A stretch of DNA of 64,000 bases from Bacteroidetes bacterium UBA7662 (GCA_002483345.1 DLHS01000015.1:344525-408524); one strand, 5' to 3'. Positions 9,490-18,459 are shown, numbered from the stretch's first letter. Program-made: numbers and translations. Notes: generated by a model not told the origin, from the letters alone.

Positions 9490-11778
9490 TTGTATGCCGT
9501 GAAATATGTTGTGCGTTGGGCAAAGCCCCTCATTGCCTGTGTCCTTTTGCTGCTGCTGGCGGCGATTCCCCTGGCGTCAAATCTTGGATTCAGCTATGAA
9601 ATAGAACGATTTTTTCCGGAGGATGACAGTGATGCCTCCTTTATGAACTATTTCAGGAATCAAATAGAAAGGGACGATCTATTTCTTCTGGTAGGAATAG
9701 ACAATGAGAGAAGCATCTATGACAGCGCTTTCCTTGCTGACTTATCAGCCTTTACAATGGCTTGCCGTAATTTACCGACCATTGAATCTGCCCATTCCAT
9801 CACCAATTTCAGGGAGCCGCTCCGTACACCCTTCGGACTTGGCTTCAGGACTCTCCTACATGTCGAAGATCCTGCCAGATATACGGGAGACAGCATTCTC
9901 ATTCATACAGACAGCCGAATTTATAAAAATCTGGTATCGACCGATCACCAGGCGGTAAATGTCGTACTCCGTACATTACCAGCCTTGCGTCAGGAACAGG
10001 CAGATAGTCTGAATGCTTCCCTGATAAGTTTACTGAATGAATTCAAATTCAAAAAGACACACATAGCCGGAGTAGCCAATACGCAAAGTGTGTTTGTTGC
10101 CAAAATCAAAGAAGAATTGTTGTTGTATATCAGTCTCTCCATACTGATTACGGCTTTGGTGCTTTATCTGCTACACAGGAGTATCTGGGGTATCATCATA
10201 CCGCTGACGGCGGTTTTAGCTTCTCTGATACTCTTTTTAGGTTATTTGAAACTAACCGGGCAGCTTCTTGATATCATGAGCAGTATGTTCCCTATGCTGA
10301 TGATGATATTCGGCATGTCGGATTTGATTCATCTTCAGAGTAAATACATTGATGAGATGGAAAAGGGTAAATCAAGACCTGAGGCCATGTTGTTTGCTTT
10401 GAAAGAGATAGGATTAGCGCTCTTTCTAACTTCTGTCACCACCGCGGTAGGCTTTGCTGTGCTGGTCACCAGCGCAATTCCGGCCATCCGTGATTTCGGG
10501 TTGAATGCTGCCGTGGGCGTCATGATTGCTTATGTCCTCGTTGTCACCTTCGCTGCCGCGCTTCTGAGTTTGTTTGACAGCAGTCAACTCCAGAAACTGA
10601 AACAACAACGCCGTGTCTGGGATGCGGTAGCCAGTCGGTTGTACCATATAGGACAGCAAAAATCGAAAACCATCTGGGTTGTTACGGCACTGGTTGTGGT
10701 CCTCTGTTTAACAGGCATGAGCCGGATATCTACAAACACTTATCTTTTGGGTGATATACCCAAGGGAAGTAAAGTAAGGACAGATTTTATCTTCTTTGAA
10801 GAACGTTTTTCAGGTGTAAGAAGTCTGGAACTGGCTGTTTTACCGGCCAGCGGAAAATCCTTATTTGATATAGACGTTCTGGAAACCATCGATAAAGTCG
10901 ATCAATTTATGGCAACTGAACTTGGACTGGGAGGTCTTCAGTCGCCTGCCCTGTTATTCAGAAGTTTAAATAAGTCCTGGTCAGGTGGTCTGGCAGAAAA
11001 TTACACCCTGCCTGCCGACAGCAGCCTCTATCCCCTTTTTGCACGGTATCTTCAAAAAGATAAACGACTAGCACAGTTTGCGGTATTTGACCAGGGCGCG
11101 CAAGTCGGACGTATTACCGGTCGTATCCGGGACAGTGGTTCTGACAGTTTGTCGATGGTTATGCAAAGTGCCAGAGATTGGATTGCCCAAAACACCGACC
11201 CTGCCATAGCCACATTCCGATTTACAGGTTCCGGCATGATGGTAGACAAAAACAATACTTATCTGAGGAAAAATTTAATTCAAAGCCTCTTTTTTGCCTT
11301 TTTCGCTGTCGGATTTATTTTCGCACTTTTATTTCGCGACCTGCGGATGCTGCTGGTCAGTATCATACCCAACCTGCTCCCCATGCTGGTTGCAGGAGCT
11401 GCACTGGGTTATCTGAGCATTGAATTAAAGGCCATCACCTCCGTTATTTTTACGGTTTCCTTTGGGATTGCGGTGGATGACACCATTCACTTTTTAACCC
11501 GCTATAAACTGGAAAGAAGTCGTGGTAAAACTGTAGATGAATCGATCAAGGAAACTTTCTATGTAAGCGGAAAGGCCATTATACTCACCACCGTTATTCT
11601 TGTATTTGGTTTTATAAGTCTTGTTTTCAGTGATTTTACCGGCACCTACTATGTAGGCTTGCTCGTTTGCATAACCTTGATAAGTGGCTTGCTGGCTGAT
11701 TTATTTCTGATTCCGCAATTGCTTTACTGGATTAATCCTGGTAGTCGGAAGGAGTCGGCTGGTAGGAAGGCCAGCTGA
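9490..11778 (+). CDS. RND-superfamily MMPL-type exporter
   Basis: A roughly 760-residue integral membrane protein with the duplicated layout of MMPL/HpnN-like RND exporters: one N-terminal helix, a periplasmic domain, a block of five helices (about residues 210-365), a second copy of helix, periplasmic domain and helices at the C-terminus. GIAVDDTIHFLTRY near residue 660 is the conserved acidic helix of the family. Substrates of such proteins are usually lipids or hydrophobic molecules; none can be assigned. The start is uncertain: TTG 9490, GTG 9499 and GTG 9511 are all in frame and no ATG fits. Its last 47 bases overlap the 3' end of the convergent cytochrome c peroxidase gene. Confidence 0.88.
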   Translation: MYAVKYVVRWAKPLIACVLLLLLAAIPLASNLGFSYEIERFFPEDDSDASFMNYFRNQIERDDLFLLVGIDNERSIYDSAFLADLSAFTMACRNLPTIESAHSITNFREPLRTPFGLGFRTLLHVEDPARYTGDSILIHTDSRIYKNLVSTDHQAVNVVLRTLPALRQEQADSLNASLISLLNEFKFKKTHIAGVANTQSVFVAKIKEELLLYISLSILITALVLYLLHRSIWGIIIPLTAVLASLILFLGYLKLTGQLLDIMSSMFPMLMMIFGMSDLIHLQSKYIDEMEKGKSRPEAMLFALKEIGLALFLTSVTTAVGFAVLVTSAIPAIRDFGLNAAVGVMIAYVLVVTFAAALLSLFDSSQLQKLKQQRRVWDAVASRLYHIGQQKSKTIWVVTALVVVLCLTGMSRISTNTYLLGDIPKGSKVRTDFIFFEERFSGVRSLELAVLPASGKSLFDIDVLETIDKVDQFMATELGLGGLQSPALLFRSLNKSWSGGLAENYTLPADSSLYPLFARYLQKDKRLAQFAVFDQGAQVGRITGRIRDSGSDSLSMVMQSARDWIAQNTDPAIATFRFTGSGMMVDKNNTYLRKNLIQSLFFAFFAVGFIFALLFRDLRMLLVSIIPNLLPMLVAGAALGYLSIELKAITSVIFTVSFGIAVDDTIHFLTRYKLERSRGKTVDESIKETFYVSGKAIILTTVILVFGFISLVFSDFTGTYYVGLLVCITLISGLLADLFLIPQLLYWINPGSRKESAGRKAS

Positions 11779-12751
11779 TAAAAACGGAATCATTCAGTGC
11801 TTCCAGAAAGCTGATTAAGGCGCGTTTCCCTGTATCGGAAAGCTGGAATGCTTTGATTTTTTTATCCTGCAATGGATGCCCACTGCCTCCTCTGACGTAA
11901 TAGGATACGACGGAATCGAGTGTAGGGATACTGCCATCGTGCATATAAGGGGGTGTAAAGGACAGATTTCTTAAGGTCGGAACCCGGAATTTTCCATAGT
12001 CTTCCCATTTAATGGATATCTGGGATCGTCCATAGTCTATCCCTTCTGTCGGCAAACCTATGTGGTAGTACCGATCATCGCTGAATGCCAGCCCAGTGTG
12101 ACATTGAGCACAACCATTGCTTATAAACAGGGAAAACCCCTGCCGCGCTTCCTGACTGAGTGCACTGCTGTCGCCAGCCAGCCAATGGTCATAGGGGCTG
12201 CTTCCAGATACCAAACTACGTTGAAACCAGGCAAGGCTTCTGGTTATGGTATAAGGATCAGGCAACTGTTGATAGACCTGTTCAAACCGTTTGACGTAAC
12301 CGGGATGCTGCTGCAGGCGTAAACTGAGCTGTTCAAGCGGCAAATCAAGTTCTTTGTGACTTTGCATGGGCGCAATAGCTACCTGTTCCAGTCTGGGTAT
12401 ACCCCCATCTTTGAAGAAGCTGCTTCTCCAAAACAAATTGAAAAGCGGTGGTGTATTCCGGACACCAGACAACCTTTTTTGCACTCCAATACTTACCGGT
12501 AGCCTGTCACCAAATGCCGCTGCCGGCAGGTGGCAACTTCCGCAACTCAGGCTGCTGTCCCGGGAAACAATGGGGTCAAAAAAGAGCATACGGCCAAGAA
12601 TTGATTCTTTCTTGGCCTTTTCAGACATTTTCCGGATAGAATCCGGCAGACTAAATCCTGTAGCTGTCACCGGTATTTCATACTCAGGCTGATTGTCCCT
12701 GCATCCGGAAAACAGCAGTACAATTACTGCTATAACACCCAGTCGAATCAT
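11732..12751 (-). CDS. Diheme cytochrome c peroxidase/MauG-family lipoprotein (second copy in operon)
   Basis: A 339-residue periplasm-facing lipoprotein (lipobox LLFSGC at the end of the signal peptide). It has the two haem-attachment motifs of the family, SCGSCH and NGCAQCH, and the conserved PPYMHDGS segment near the C-terminus whose Met is the axial ligand in bacterial cytochrome c peroxidases. Family members either reduce peroxide or, as in MauG and MbnH, oxidise residues of a partner protein. It follows the other diheme gene by 3 bases and is third after an MbnP-like gene, suggesting both work on or with that protein. The 3' end overlaps the convergent exporter by 47 bases. Confidence 0.92.
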   Translation of the reverse strand: MIRLGVIAVIVLLFSGCRDNQPEYEIPVTATGFSLPDSIRKMSEKAKKESILGRMLFFDPIVSRDSSLSCGSCHLPAAAFGDRLPVSIGVQKRLSGVRNTPPLFNLFWRSSFFKDGGIPRLEQVAIAPMQSHKELDLPLEQLSLRLQQHPGYVKRFEQVYQQLPDPYTITRSLAWFQRSLVSGSSPYDHWLAGDSSALSQEARQGFSLFISNGCAQCHTGLAFSDDRYYHIGLPTEGIDYGRSQISIKWEDYGKFRVPTLRNLSFTPPYMHDGSIPTLDSVVSYYVRGGSGHPLQDKKIKAFQLSDTGKRALISFLEALNDSVFISWPSYQPTPSDYQD

Positions 12752-12754
12752 GAT

Positions 12755-13849
12755 TCAGGGTGTAAACGGATCCTGAAACTGTGGATTATTTACAAAAGCG
12801 GTATCTGTGAGTGTTTTCAGAAACGCGACCAGATCGGCTTTCTGGAGTGGATTCAAGCCCAAACCACTCCCTTGAGATTTCATATTCGGGTCGAGGGTCA
12901 ATGAACTCTTTATACCACTGTTATAATGATCTATCACTTCTTCCAGGGTGGTAAATCTGCCATCATGCATATAAGGTGCTGTCAAGGCTATATTGCGTAG
13001 GGAGGGTACCTTAAACTTTCCCCTATCAAGCGGATTATTGGTAACGCTTTCATAGCCCACATCTGTAAACACAGAATCAAGACCATTATTGGCAAACTGA
13101 TTGTTGGTAAACAGAACAGTTGTATGGCAATGAAAACAGTCGCCACCGGCAGGTCTGCCCGAACCTGGAACACTGAACTCCGCCCTGAAAATATCCTGAC
13201 CACGTTGCTCAGAATCGGTGTAGGATGCCATGCCTCTGAGCACCAGATCATGCTTTGACTGTCCGGATATCATGCTGAAAATAAATTGCTCAAGTGCCTT
13301 CGCAATTCTTTCACTGTTTATATCCTCGGTACCAAAGGCGCGTCCGAATTTTGCCTTGTATCCTGGCAGCTGACTGAGTTCCGCAATCGCATTGGGCAAT
13401 AATTCATGCATTTCCACAGGATCCTGTATGGGCATCAGCACCTGTTGGCGCAGCGTAGCTGCCCGCCCGTCCCAGAAAAAACGTGTATTCCATTGCAGGT
13501 TAAACAGGGGCATGCTGTTTCTTGTCCCTTCTGCTCCGGTTATCCCGGTACTGAAAGCCTTTCCGTTGTCGGTAAAGCCATTTACGGCATTGTGACAGCT
13601 TCCGCACGACTGGGTATTGTCACCTGACAAAACCGGATCGTAAAACAGGGAACGTCCCAATTCAATTCCTTCAATCGTCAGCGGATTGTCTGCCTTTGTG
13701 TTTTGTGCAGGAAAACCCGGTAGTACGGGGAAGGTATAGGGGGTTGGCGCCGGATAGTCTGTAACCGGTGGTTGTACCGGCAAATCATCTTTACAGGCTG
13801 TCAGTATACCGAACAGGATAAACGCTAAAAAAGTAAAGTACTTCTTCAT
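12755..13849 (-). CDS. Diheme cytochrome c peroxidase/MauG-family lipoprotein (first copy in operon)
   Basis: A 364-residue lipoprotein (lipobox ILTAC). Haem-binding motifs are SCGSCH in the N-terminal half and DCFHCH in the C-terminal half; the APYMHDGR segment keeps the Met axial ligand. It is similar in layout to its downstream neighbour, so the pair probably arose by duplication, although the intervening loops differ. Its ATG overlaps the stop of the MbnP-like gene in an ATGA arrangement, implying translational coupling. Known MbnP proteins are paired with one such enzyme (MbnH) that converts a Trp to kynurenine; which of the two copies does this here cannot be told from sequence. Confidence 0.92.
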   Translation of the reverse strand: MKKYFTFLAFILFGILTACKDDLPVQPPVTDYPAPTPYTFPVLPGFPAQNTKADNPLTIEGIELGRSLFYDPVLSGDNTQSCGSCHNAVNGFTDNGKAFSTGITGAEGTRNSMPLFNLQWNTRFFWDGRAATLRQQVLMPIQDPVEMHELLPNAIAELSQLPGYKAKFGRAFGTEDINSERIAKALEQFIFSMISGQSKHDLVLRGMASYTDSEQRGQDIFRAEFSVPGSGRPAGGDCFHCHTTVLFTNNQFANNGLDSVFTDVGYESVTNNPLDRGKFKVPSLRNIALTAPYMHDGRFTTLEEVIDHYNSGIKSSLTLDPNMKSQGSGLGLNPLQKADLVAFLKTLTDTAFVNNPQFQDPFTP

Positions 13850-14613
13850 GGATTTACTGCCACAAGCGTCATCATGCTGTGCATATTCTGAAATAACTGA
13901 TCCGCCACGGTATCATTTACCGTAGAATGGGTAAAGCTTGTTTCCGGGCTGACTGTAAAAGTATTAGGGTCATTGAAGTACTTTTTAAGATCCATCCGGA
14001 AGATTACACTGGCCGGGTTTTCCTGAAGATTAAGAACAATTCCCTCTTCCTTCACTTCCAGCAGCAAATCATCTCTGCCAATGTGATAGGCAAAGCCTCC
14101 CATGGGGTTACCCGGAATTTCATACTGTCCTTCCACTTTTATAAAAATATAGCCGGAATTCCAGCTCCAATGCATGGGGCCCCCTTCCATGATGCTCAAC
14201 GGATGTCCGTTCGGCCATATGGAAGGATCGGTGTGGTTGGCAACAGAATCAACCCCAATGTTAAATCGAATGCCTTCATAAAGCCCTTTCGGCACTTCTG
14301 TAAATTGTGTTGTTCCGGAAGAAATGCTTTGTGCGGTAAACTGGGCATAGCCCGGTACTGAAATCCAGCTACCATCCGCCTTTTTCAGCTGTACACCGCT
14401 GATAAAATACTGGATATTGGAAAAACCCAGGGTATTTTGTCCCGTATTATAAGTAAACTGATTGAGAACGATGGCTTCATTCCCGAAATAGTGCTCAAGC
14501 TGTAAATTTAAACTGGTTGTACCAGCCACAGGTACAGGTCCCGGGTTGGTTACTTCCGGGTCTTTACAGGCTTGAAGGCCTAACAGCAAGACAAAAAACA
14601 GCAGTTTTTTCAT
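13846..14613 (-). CDS. mbnP: MbnP-like lipoprotein (candidate copper-binding partner of diheme peroxidase)
   Basis: A 255-residue protein starting at the ATG 14613, with a lipoprotein signal (LGLQAC, Cys16); a TTG 18 bases earlier is less likely. The family signature is a core ending in PMHWSWNSGY: His148, Trp149 and Trp151, with His177 in FAYHIGR as a further possible ligand. In characterised MbnP and the related MopE/CorA proteins, a Trp oxidised to kynurenine helps bind copper, and a diheme MauG-family enzyme performs the oxidation. The gene is immediately followed by two such enzymes. No methanobactin or methane-oxidation genes are visible, so the role would be general copper handling. 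Assignment to the family rests on these motifs and context; copper binding is inferred. Confidence 0.75.
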   Translation of the reverse strand: MKKLLFFVLLLGLQACKDPEVTNPGPVPVAGTTSLNLQLEHYFGNEAIVLNQFTYNTGQNTLGFSNIQYFISGVQLKKADGSWISVPGYAQFTAQSISSGTTQFTEVPKGLYEGIRFNIGVDSVANHTDPSIWPNGHPLSIMEGGPMHWSWNSGYIFIKVEGQYEIPGNPMGGFAYHIGRDDLLLEVKEEGIVLNLQENPASVIFRMDLKKYFNDPNTFTVSPETSFTHSTVNDTVADQLFQNMHSMMTLVAVNP

Positions 14614-14639
14614 AATCCTAAATTTACGCAATTATTCAA

Positions 14640-16001
14640 TCAACGCATCCAGAAGGCTTTTGTGTTGGTGAAAGCAAGTAGCCCTTCCCTTCCCAGTTCT
14701 CTTCCGTATCCGGAGTCCTTCACACCGCCAAACGGCAGCAGGGGATGGCTTCTCACTACCTCATTGAAAAAAACACTGCCTGTTTGCAGATTTTCAAGGA
14801 AATATGCCTGCATATCCTCCCTGTTTGTCCAGACCGAGGCCCCGAGACCGAAACGGGTCTGATTAGCTGTTTGCAGTATTATTTCATTGTTTTTTAATTT
14901 CATGACAGGTGCCACAGGGCCAAAACATTCGTTTTGCATCACTGACATCCGGGCAGTGACATCACCGAGTACCGTTGGAAGAAATGATCCTTCGTGCAGG
15001 GGATTTTTTGTCCCTCCCAGACAAAGTCTGGCACCAGCTGTAACTGCATCTTTCACAAAAGTTTCCATCTCATCCGTAAACCCTGATTTTGCCATCGGAC
15101 CGATATCTGTCTGTTCATCCAGCGGATTTCCCTGGATAAGCCTGGCTGTTTCCCGGGTAAAATTGTCCAGAAACGTGTCGTATACAGCCTCATGAACCAA
15201 AAAACGTTTGGCGGCAATACAACTCTGACCTCCGTTGATAAATCTTCCGGTTACAGCGCTTTTTGCGGCCAGTGCTATATCAGCATCTTCCAGAACAATG
15301 AAAGGATCACTGCCTCCCAACTCCAATACAGCAGGTTTCAAAACACTTGCCGCCTTGGTAGCGGCAGCAGCTCCCGCTGCCTCGCTGCCGGTTAAACTTA
15401 CACCCCTCACCGCTGTATGGGAAAGCACCGGCAAGACATCCTCCCCTGCTAAAAAAAGCACCTCAAAAACTGCTTCGGGGTATCCTGCTTTCAGAAGGAG
15501 ATTCCTTACAAAAACGGCCGATCCGGTTACATTGGAAGCATGTTTCAGCAAAGCCGTATTCCCGGCAGTAAGCGTAGGCACTAAAAAACGAAACACCTGC
15601 CAGAGGGGAAAATTCCAGGGCATGATAGCCAGAATAACCCCCAGCGGATGGTGTTGTATACCGCTTTGTTTTGCAGGAGTGTTTATAAAAGAGGGTGCCA
15701 GCCAGAGTGCTGCATGTTCGGCATAGACATTACAAAGTAAAGCACATTTCTCTACCTCTGCCCGTGCTTCCCGAACGGGTTTCCCCATCTCCCTGCTTAT
15801 CAACCCTGCCGCGGCATCCTTTTCTGCCAGCAACTGCTCAGAAAGTTTTGTTAAACAGTTGATTCTATAAGACAAAGGCTGACTGCGCCATCTTATAAAG
15901 GCGCTGTCAACCTTTTCTATTTTAGCGCGCACCACTTCCGCAGGATCTGTCGGATAGGTGGCTATCAGTTCCGATGTCCAGGGATCAATGGATTGCAGCA
16001 T
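14640..16001 (-). CDS. NAD(P)-dependent aldehyde (succinate-semialdehyde-type) dehydrogenase
   Basis: A 453-residue enzyme that oxidises aldehydes to acids. Conserved residues (numbered from a TTG three codons upstream) are Asn133 in PWNFPLW, Glu230 in LELGG and the nucleophile Cys264 in GGQSCIAAKR. The compact length and the opening SIDPWTSELIATY fit the short bacterial succinate-semialdehyde dehydrogenase group. The ATG at 16001 lies 2 bases after the stop of the upstream gene. Only 26 bases separate it from the MbnP-like gene, so all five minus-strand genes from 16.4 to 11.7 kb could be one transcript. The physiological aldehyde is not known. Confidence 0.9.
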   Translation of the reverse strand: MLQSIDPWTSELIATYPTDPAEVVRAKIEKVDSAFIRWRSQPLSYRINCLTKLSEQLLAEKDAAAGLISREMGKPVREARAEVEKCALLCNVYAEHAALWLAPSFINTPAKQSGIQHHPLGVILAIMPWNFPLWQVFRFLVPTLTAGNTALLKHASNVTGSAVFVRNLLLKAGYPEAVFEVLFLAGEDVLPVLSHTAVRGVSLTGSEAAGAAAATKAASVLKPAVLELGGSDPFIVLEDADIALAAKSAVTGRFINGGQSCIAAKRFLVHEAVYDTFLDNFTRETARLIQGNPLDEQTDIGPMAKSGFTDEMETFVKDAVTAGARLCLGGTKNPLHEGSFLPTVLGDVTARMSVMQNECFGPVAPVMKLKNNEIILQTANQTRFGLGASVWTNREDMQAYFLENLQTGSVFFNEVVRSHPLLPFGGVKDSGYGRELGREGLLAFTNTKAFWMR

Positions 16002-16003
16002 CT

Positions 16004-16447
16004 TTAACAATTAAACTCCGCAGGTTTTTCGGCAGTCCATAGAATACGGATGTCGTCCCGCTGTACCAGTACTACCCGGAAGGGCGAAGGCATGATGGTC
16101 ATGCGGGCATCCAGCGGACGGCCTTTGGCATCTTCATACACAGTTTCAACGAGTACACCGGCATCAGGTCCGATTTCGAACTCATCTTCATTGATTTCAC
16201 TTGGGAAATATTCCTTGGCCAGATAGGCCGTTGGAAGCAGTACCTCTACATCAGGACACACGCGCGCATGAATCTGTTCGAATACAGCTTCCAGCTCTTC
16301 ACCGTAACGTTCGTTGAAAGTGTCTTCATACTCGTGTATTTCGTCTTCCAGATCATCGTAAGCCTCGTCTGAAAACTCCAGCTTACCCAATTCATTTCTT
16401 AATTCGATCAGGTCGATCAAATCACTGTTCAGTCGCTTATAATTCAT
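16004..16447 (-). CDS. Conserved hypothetical acidic protein
   Basis: A 147-residue cytosolic protein without signal or membrane segment. The N-terminal third is strongly acidic and predicted helical (many Asp/Glu/Tyr, for example DDLEDEIHEYED); the C-terminal half is mixed and ends in RILWTAEKPAEFNC. I do not recognise a named family. It precedes the aldehyde dehydrogenase by 2 bases and so is likely co-transcribed. It is divergent from the RNase P RNA gene. Clean ATG start and normal codon use support a real gene. Confidence 0.8.
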   Translation of the reverse strand: MNYKRLNSDLIDLIELRNELGKLEFSDEAYDDLEDEIHEYEDTFNERYGEELEAVFEQIHARVCPDVEVLLPTAYLAKEYFPSEINEDEFEIGPDAGVLVETVYEDAKGRPLDARMTIMPSPFRVVLVQRDDIRILWTAEKPAEFNC

Positions 16448-16563
16448 AGGCCAAAGTTAAGGTATCCATACATTTGGATGTTAACAGGAAACTGTCAAAA
16501 CTTAAAAAATAGGCAAAGTTCAGCCCCGGAAAGGCTTTTATCTGAAAAACAGCTTCAGAAAGC

Positions 16564-16571
16564 TACCTTTG
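16564..16571 (+). promoter_or_regulatory. -7 element of the RNase P RNA promoter
   Basis: TACCTTTG matches TAnnTTTG and ends a few bases before the 5' strand of the RNase P P1 helix, exactly where transcription should start. Confidence 0.65.
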
Positions 16572-16573
16572 CA

Positions 16574-16907
16574 ACAGAGTGATTCGCTTCATCGCTTTGT
16601 GGTTCCACAAAGAGGAAAGTCCGGGCAGCAGAGAGCACCAGGCTCGTGAAAATGAGGTCGGGGTGACCTGACAGACAGTGCCACAGAAAAGAACCGCCTT
16701 GCGTGCAAGGTAAGGGTGAAAACGTGGGGTAAGCGCCTACGACGGGCTTTGGCGACAAAGACCGGGGGTAAACCTACTGGGCTGAAAGACCATGTACACC
16801 GGACATAAGTGCTGCTCGCACTGTTTCGGGGGGTAGGTCGCTCAGATAAATGATGAAGGCCTGTCTGCAAAGACAGGTACAGAACCCGGCTTACAGGATC
16901 ACTCAGA
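16574..16907 (+). ncRNA. rnpB: RNase P RNA (bacterial type A)
   Basis: The catalytic RNA of RNase P, which removes 5' leaders from tRNA precursors. Universally conserved blocks are present: GAGGAAAGTCCGGGC at about 16612-16626 (P4 5' strand region) and ACAGAACCCGGCTTACA at about 16879-16895 (P4 3' strand region). The ends pair to form P1, with GAGTGAT at 16577-16583 and ATCACTC at 16898-16904. Length of about 330 nt is normal. A promoter element lies just upstream and a terminator just downstream. Exact ends are estimated from P1. Open frames on either strand across this region are not genes. Confidence 0.95.
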
Positions 16908-16910
16908 AAT

Positions 16911-16938
16911 AAGGGGGGAATATTTCCCCTCTTTTTTT
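16911..16938 (+). terminator. Intrinsic terminator of rnpB
   Basis: Stem AGGGGGGAA pairing with TTTCCCCT around a short AT loop, followed by seven T. Confidence 0.85.
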
Positions 16939-16986
16939 AGCTATTAATTCCGCACAAGGTTAAATTCGTTCCATCAAACTTACGCT

Positions 16987-18369
16987 ATGCCCCGAATACT
17001 CATCATTGATGATGAACGCAGTATCCGCTCTACCCTCCGTGAAATTCTCGAATATGAGCAATACGAGGTAGAAGAAGCACAGGATGGTGTAGAAGGCCTC
17101 GAGAAGATACAATCAGGGAACTTCGACCTCGTGTTTTGTGATATCAAAATGCCCAAAATGGATGGTCTTGAAGTGCTTTCGCAGCTTCAGAAAAGCAATA
17201 CCGATATTCCGGTTGTCATGATTTCAGGTCATGGTACGGTAGAAACCGCGGTTGATGCCACCAAGCTGGGAGCCTTTGATTTTATTTCAAAACCACCTGA
17301 TTTAAACCGTCTGCTGATTACTGTCAGAAATGCCCTGGAGAAAAAACACCTCGTCGTGGAGACGAAAGTCCTGAAGCAACGTGTTTATAAAACCCAGGAG
17401 ATGATAGGTGATTCTCCTGGTATCGTAAAGATTAAAGAAACGATTGAGCGTGTTGCACCGACAGATGCGAGAATACTGATAACAGGTGAAAACGGGACAG
17501 GAAAAGAACTGGTAGCCCGCTGGATACATGAAAAAAGCAATCGTTCCAAGGGGCAACTGGTAGAAGTAAACTGTGCGGCAATCCCGGCTGAACTGATAGA
17601 AAGTGAGCTCTTCGGGCACGAAAAAGGGGCTTTTACTTCTGCTATCAAACAACGTATCGGTAAATTTGAACAGGCCCATGCCGGTACCCTGTTTTTAGAT
17701 GAAATCGGTGATATGCCCCTGGCTGCTCAGGCCAAAGTATTAAGAGCCTTGCAGGAAAACCGCATAACCCGGGTTGGTGGAGAAAAAGACATCAACATAG
17801 ATGTTCGTGTTGTAGCGGCAACCAACAAAGACCTCGTAAAAGAAATTGAAAACGGTAATTTCAGGCTTGATCTATACCACCGGCTGAGTGTAATCATCAT
17901 TCATGTTCCTTCTTTAAACAGTCGTCAGGAAGATATTCCTTCGATTGCCAATCAGTTTTTGAAGACCATCTGCGAGGAATACAATATGCCGTTAAAGCAA
18001 TTCTCCAAAAAAGCGCTGGATGCCCTTCAGGTATATAACTGGACAGGTAATATCCGGGAGCTGCGGAATGTGGTGGAAAGACTTGTGATACTTGGTGGTC
18101 AGACCATCAGCGAAGAAGATGTGGTGAGCTATACCCAGCCCCTCGGACTCCGCAGCAGTACCGCTGATGCCGGTTCCGGTGTTTTAGATGAGGTGTTGGC
18201 AGCACATGATGATTTTCAGGCTTTTAAGGATCAGATTGAGAAAATTTTTATTGAGAAAAAACTGCGTCAACACCATTGGAATGTGGCCAAAACAGCCGAG
18301 ATAATCGGTATTCAGCGCAGCCACCTCTACAATAAAATTGAGCGCTACGGGCTTAAAAGAGAAGATTAA
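16987..18369 (+). CDS. NtrC-family sigma-54-dependent response regulator
   Basis: A 460-residue transcription activator in three parts. The receiver domain (1-120) keeps the acidic pair Asp8/Asp9, the phospho-acceptor Asp52 (FCDIKMP) and Lys102. The AAA+ domain has Walker A GENGTGKE at 167-174, the sigma-54 contact loop at 214-219 and Walker B GTLFLDEIGD at 233-242. A Fis-type helix-turn-helix occupies about 430-458. The contact loop reads GAFTSA rather than the usual GAFTGA. It should drive sigma-54 promoters on phosphorylation, but no cognate kinase is adjacent, so the signal is unknown. Confidence 0.95.
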   Translation: MPRILIIDDERSIRSTLREILEYEQYEVEEAQDGVEGLEKIQSGNFDLVFCDIKMPKMDGLEVLSQLQKSNTDIPVVMISGHGTVETAVDATKLGAFDFISKPPDLNRLLITVRNALEKKHLVVETKVLKQRVYKTQEMIGDSPGIVKIKETIERVAPTDARILITGENGTGKELVARWIHEKSNRSKGQLVEVNCAAIPAELIESELFGHEKGAFTSAIKQRIGKFEQAHAGTLFLDEIGDMPLAAQAKVLRALQENRITRVGGEKDINIDVRVVAATNKDLVKEIENGNFRLDLYHRLSVIIIHVPSLNSRQEDIPSIANQFLKTICEEYNMPLKQFSKKALDALQVYNWTGNIRELRNVVERLVILGGQTISEEDVVSYTQPLGLRSSTADAGSGVLDEVLAAHDDFQAFKDQIEKIFIEKKLRQHHWNVAKTAEIIGIQRSHLYNKIERYGLKRED

Positions 18370-18428
18370 TACCCCAATCCAGAAAACAGCTTTATTGCTT
18401 CAGCCCTTAAATCATAACGCTGCGTAAT

Positions 18429-18459
18429 AAAAAAGGCGACCTAAGGGTCGCCTTTTTTA
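18429..18459. terminator. Bidirectional intrinsic terminator
   Basis: Stem GGCGACC pairing with GGTCGCC, with a 5' A-tract and a 3' T-tract, placed between the convergent ntrC-type gene and the T9SS cargo gene. Confidence 0.88.

Noticed and set aside
16555..16870. Open frames on the minus strand across the RNase P RNA
   Set aside because: The sequence has the conserved RNase P core and P1 pairing on the plus strand; the frames are incidental.
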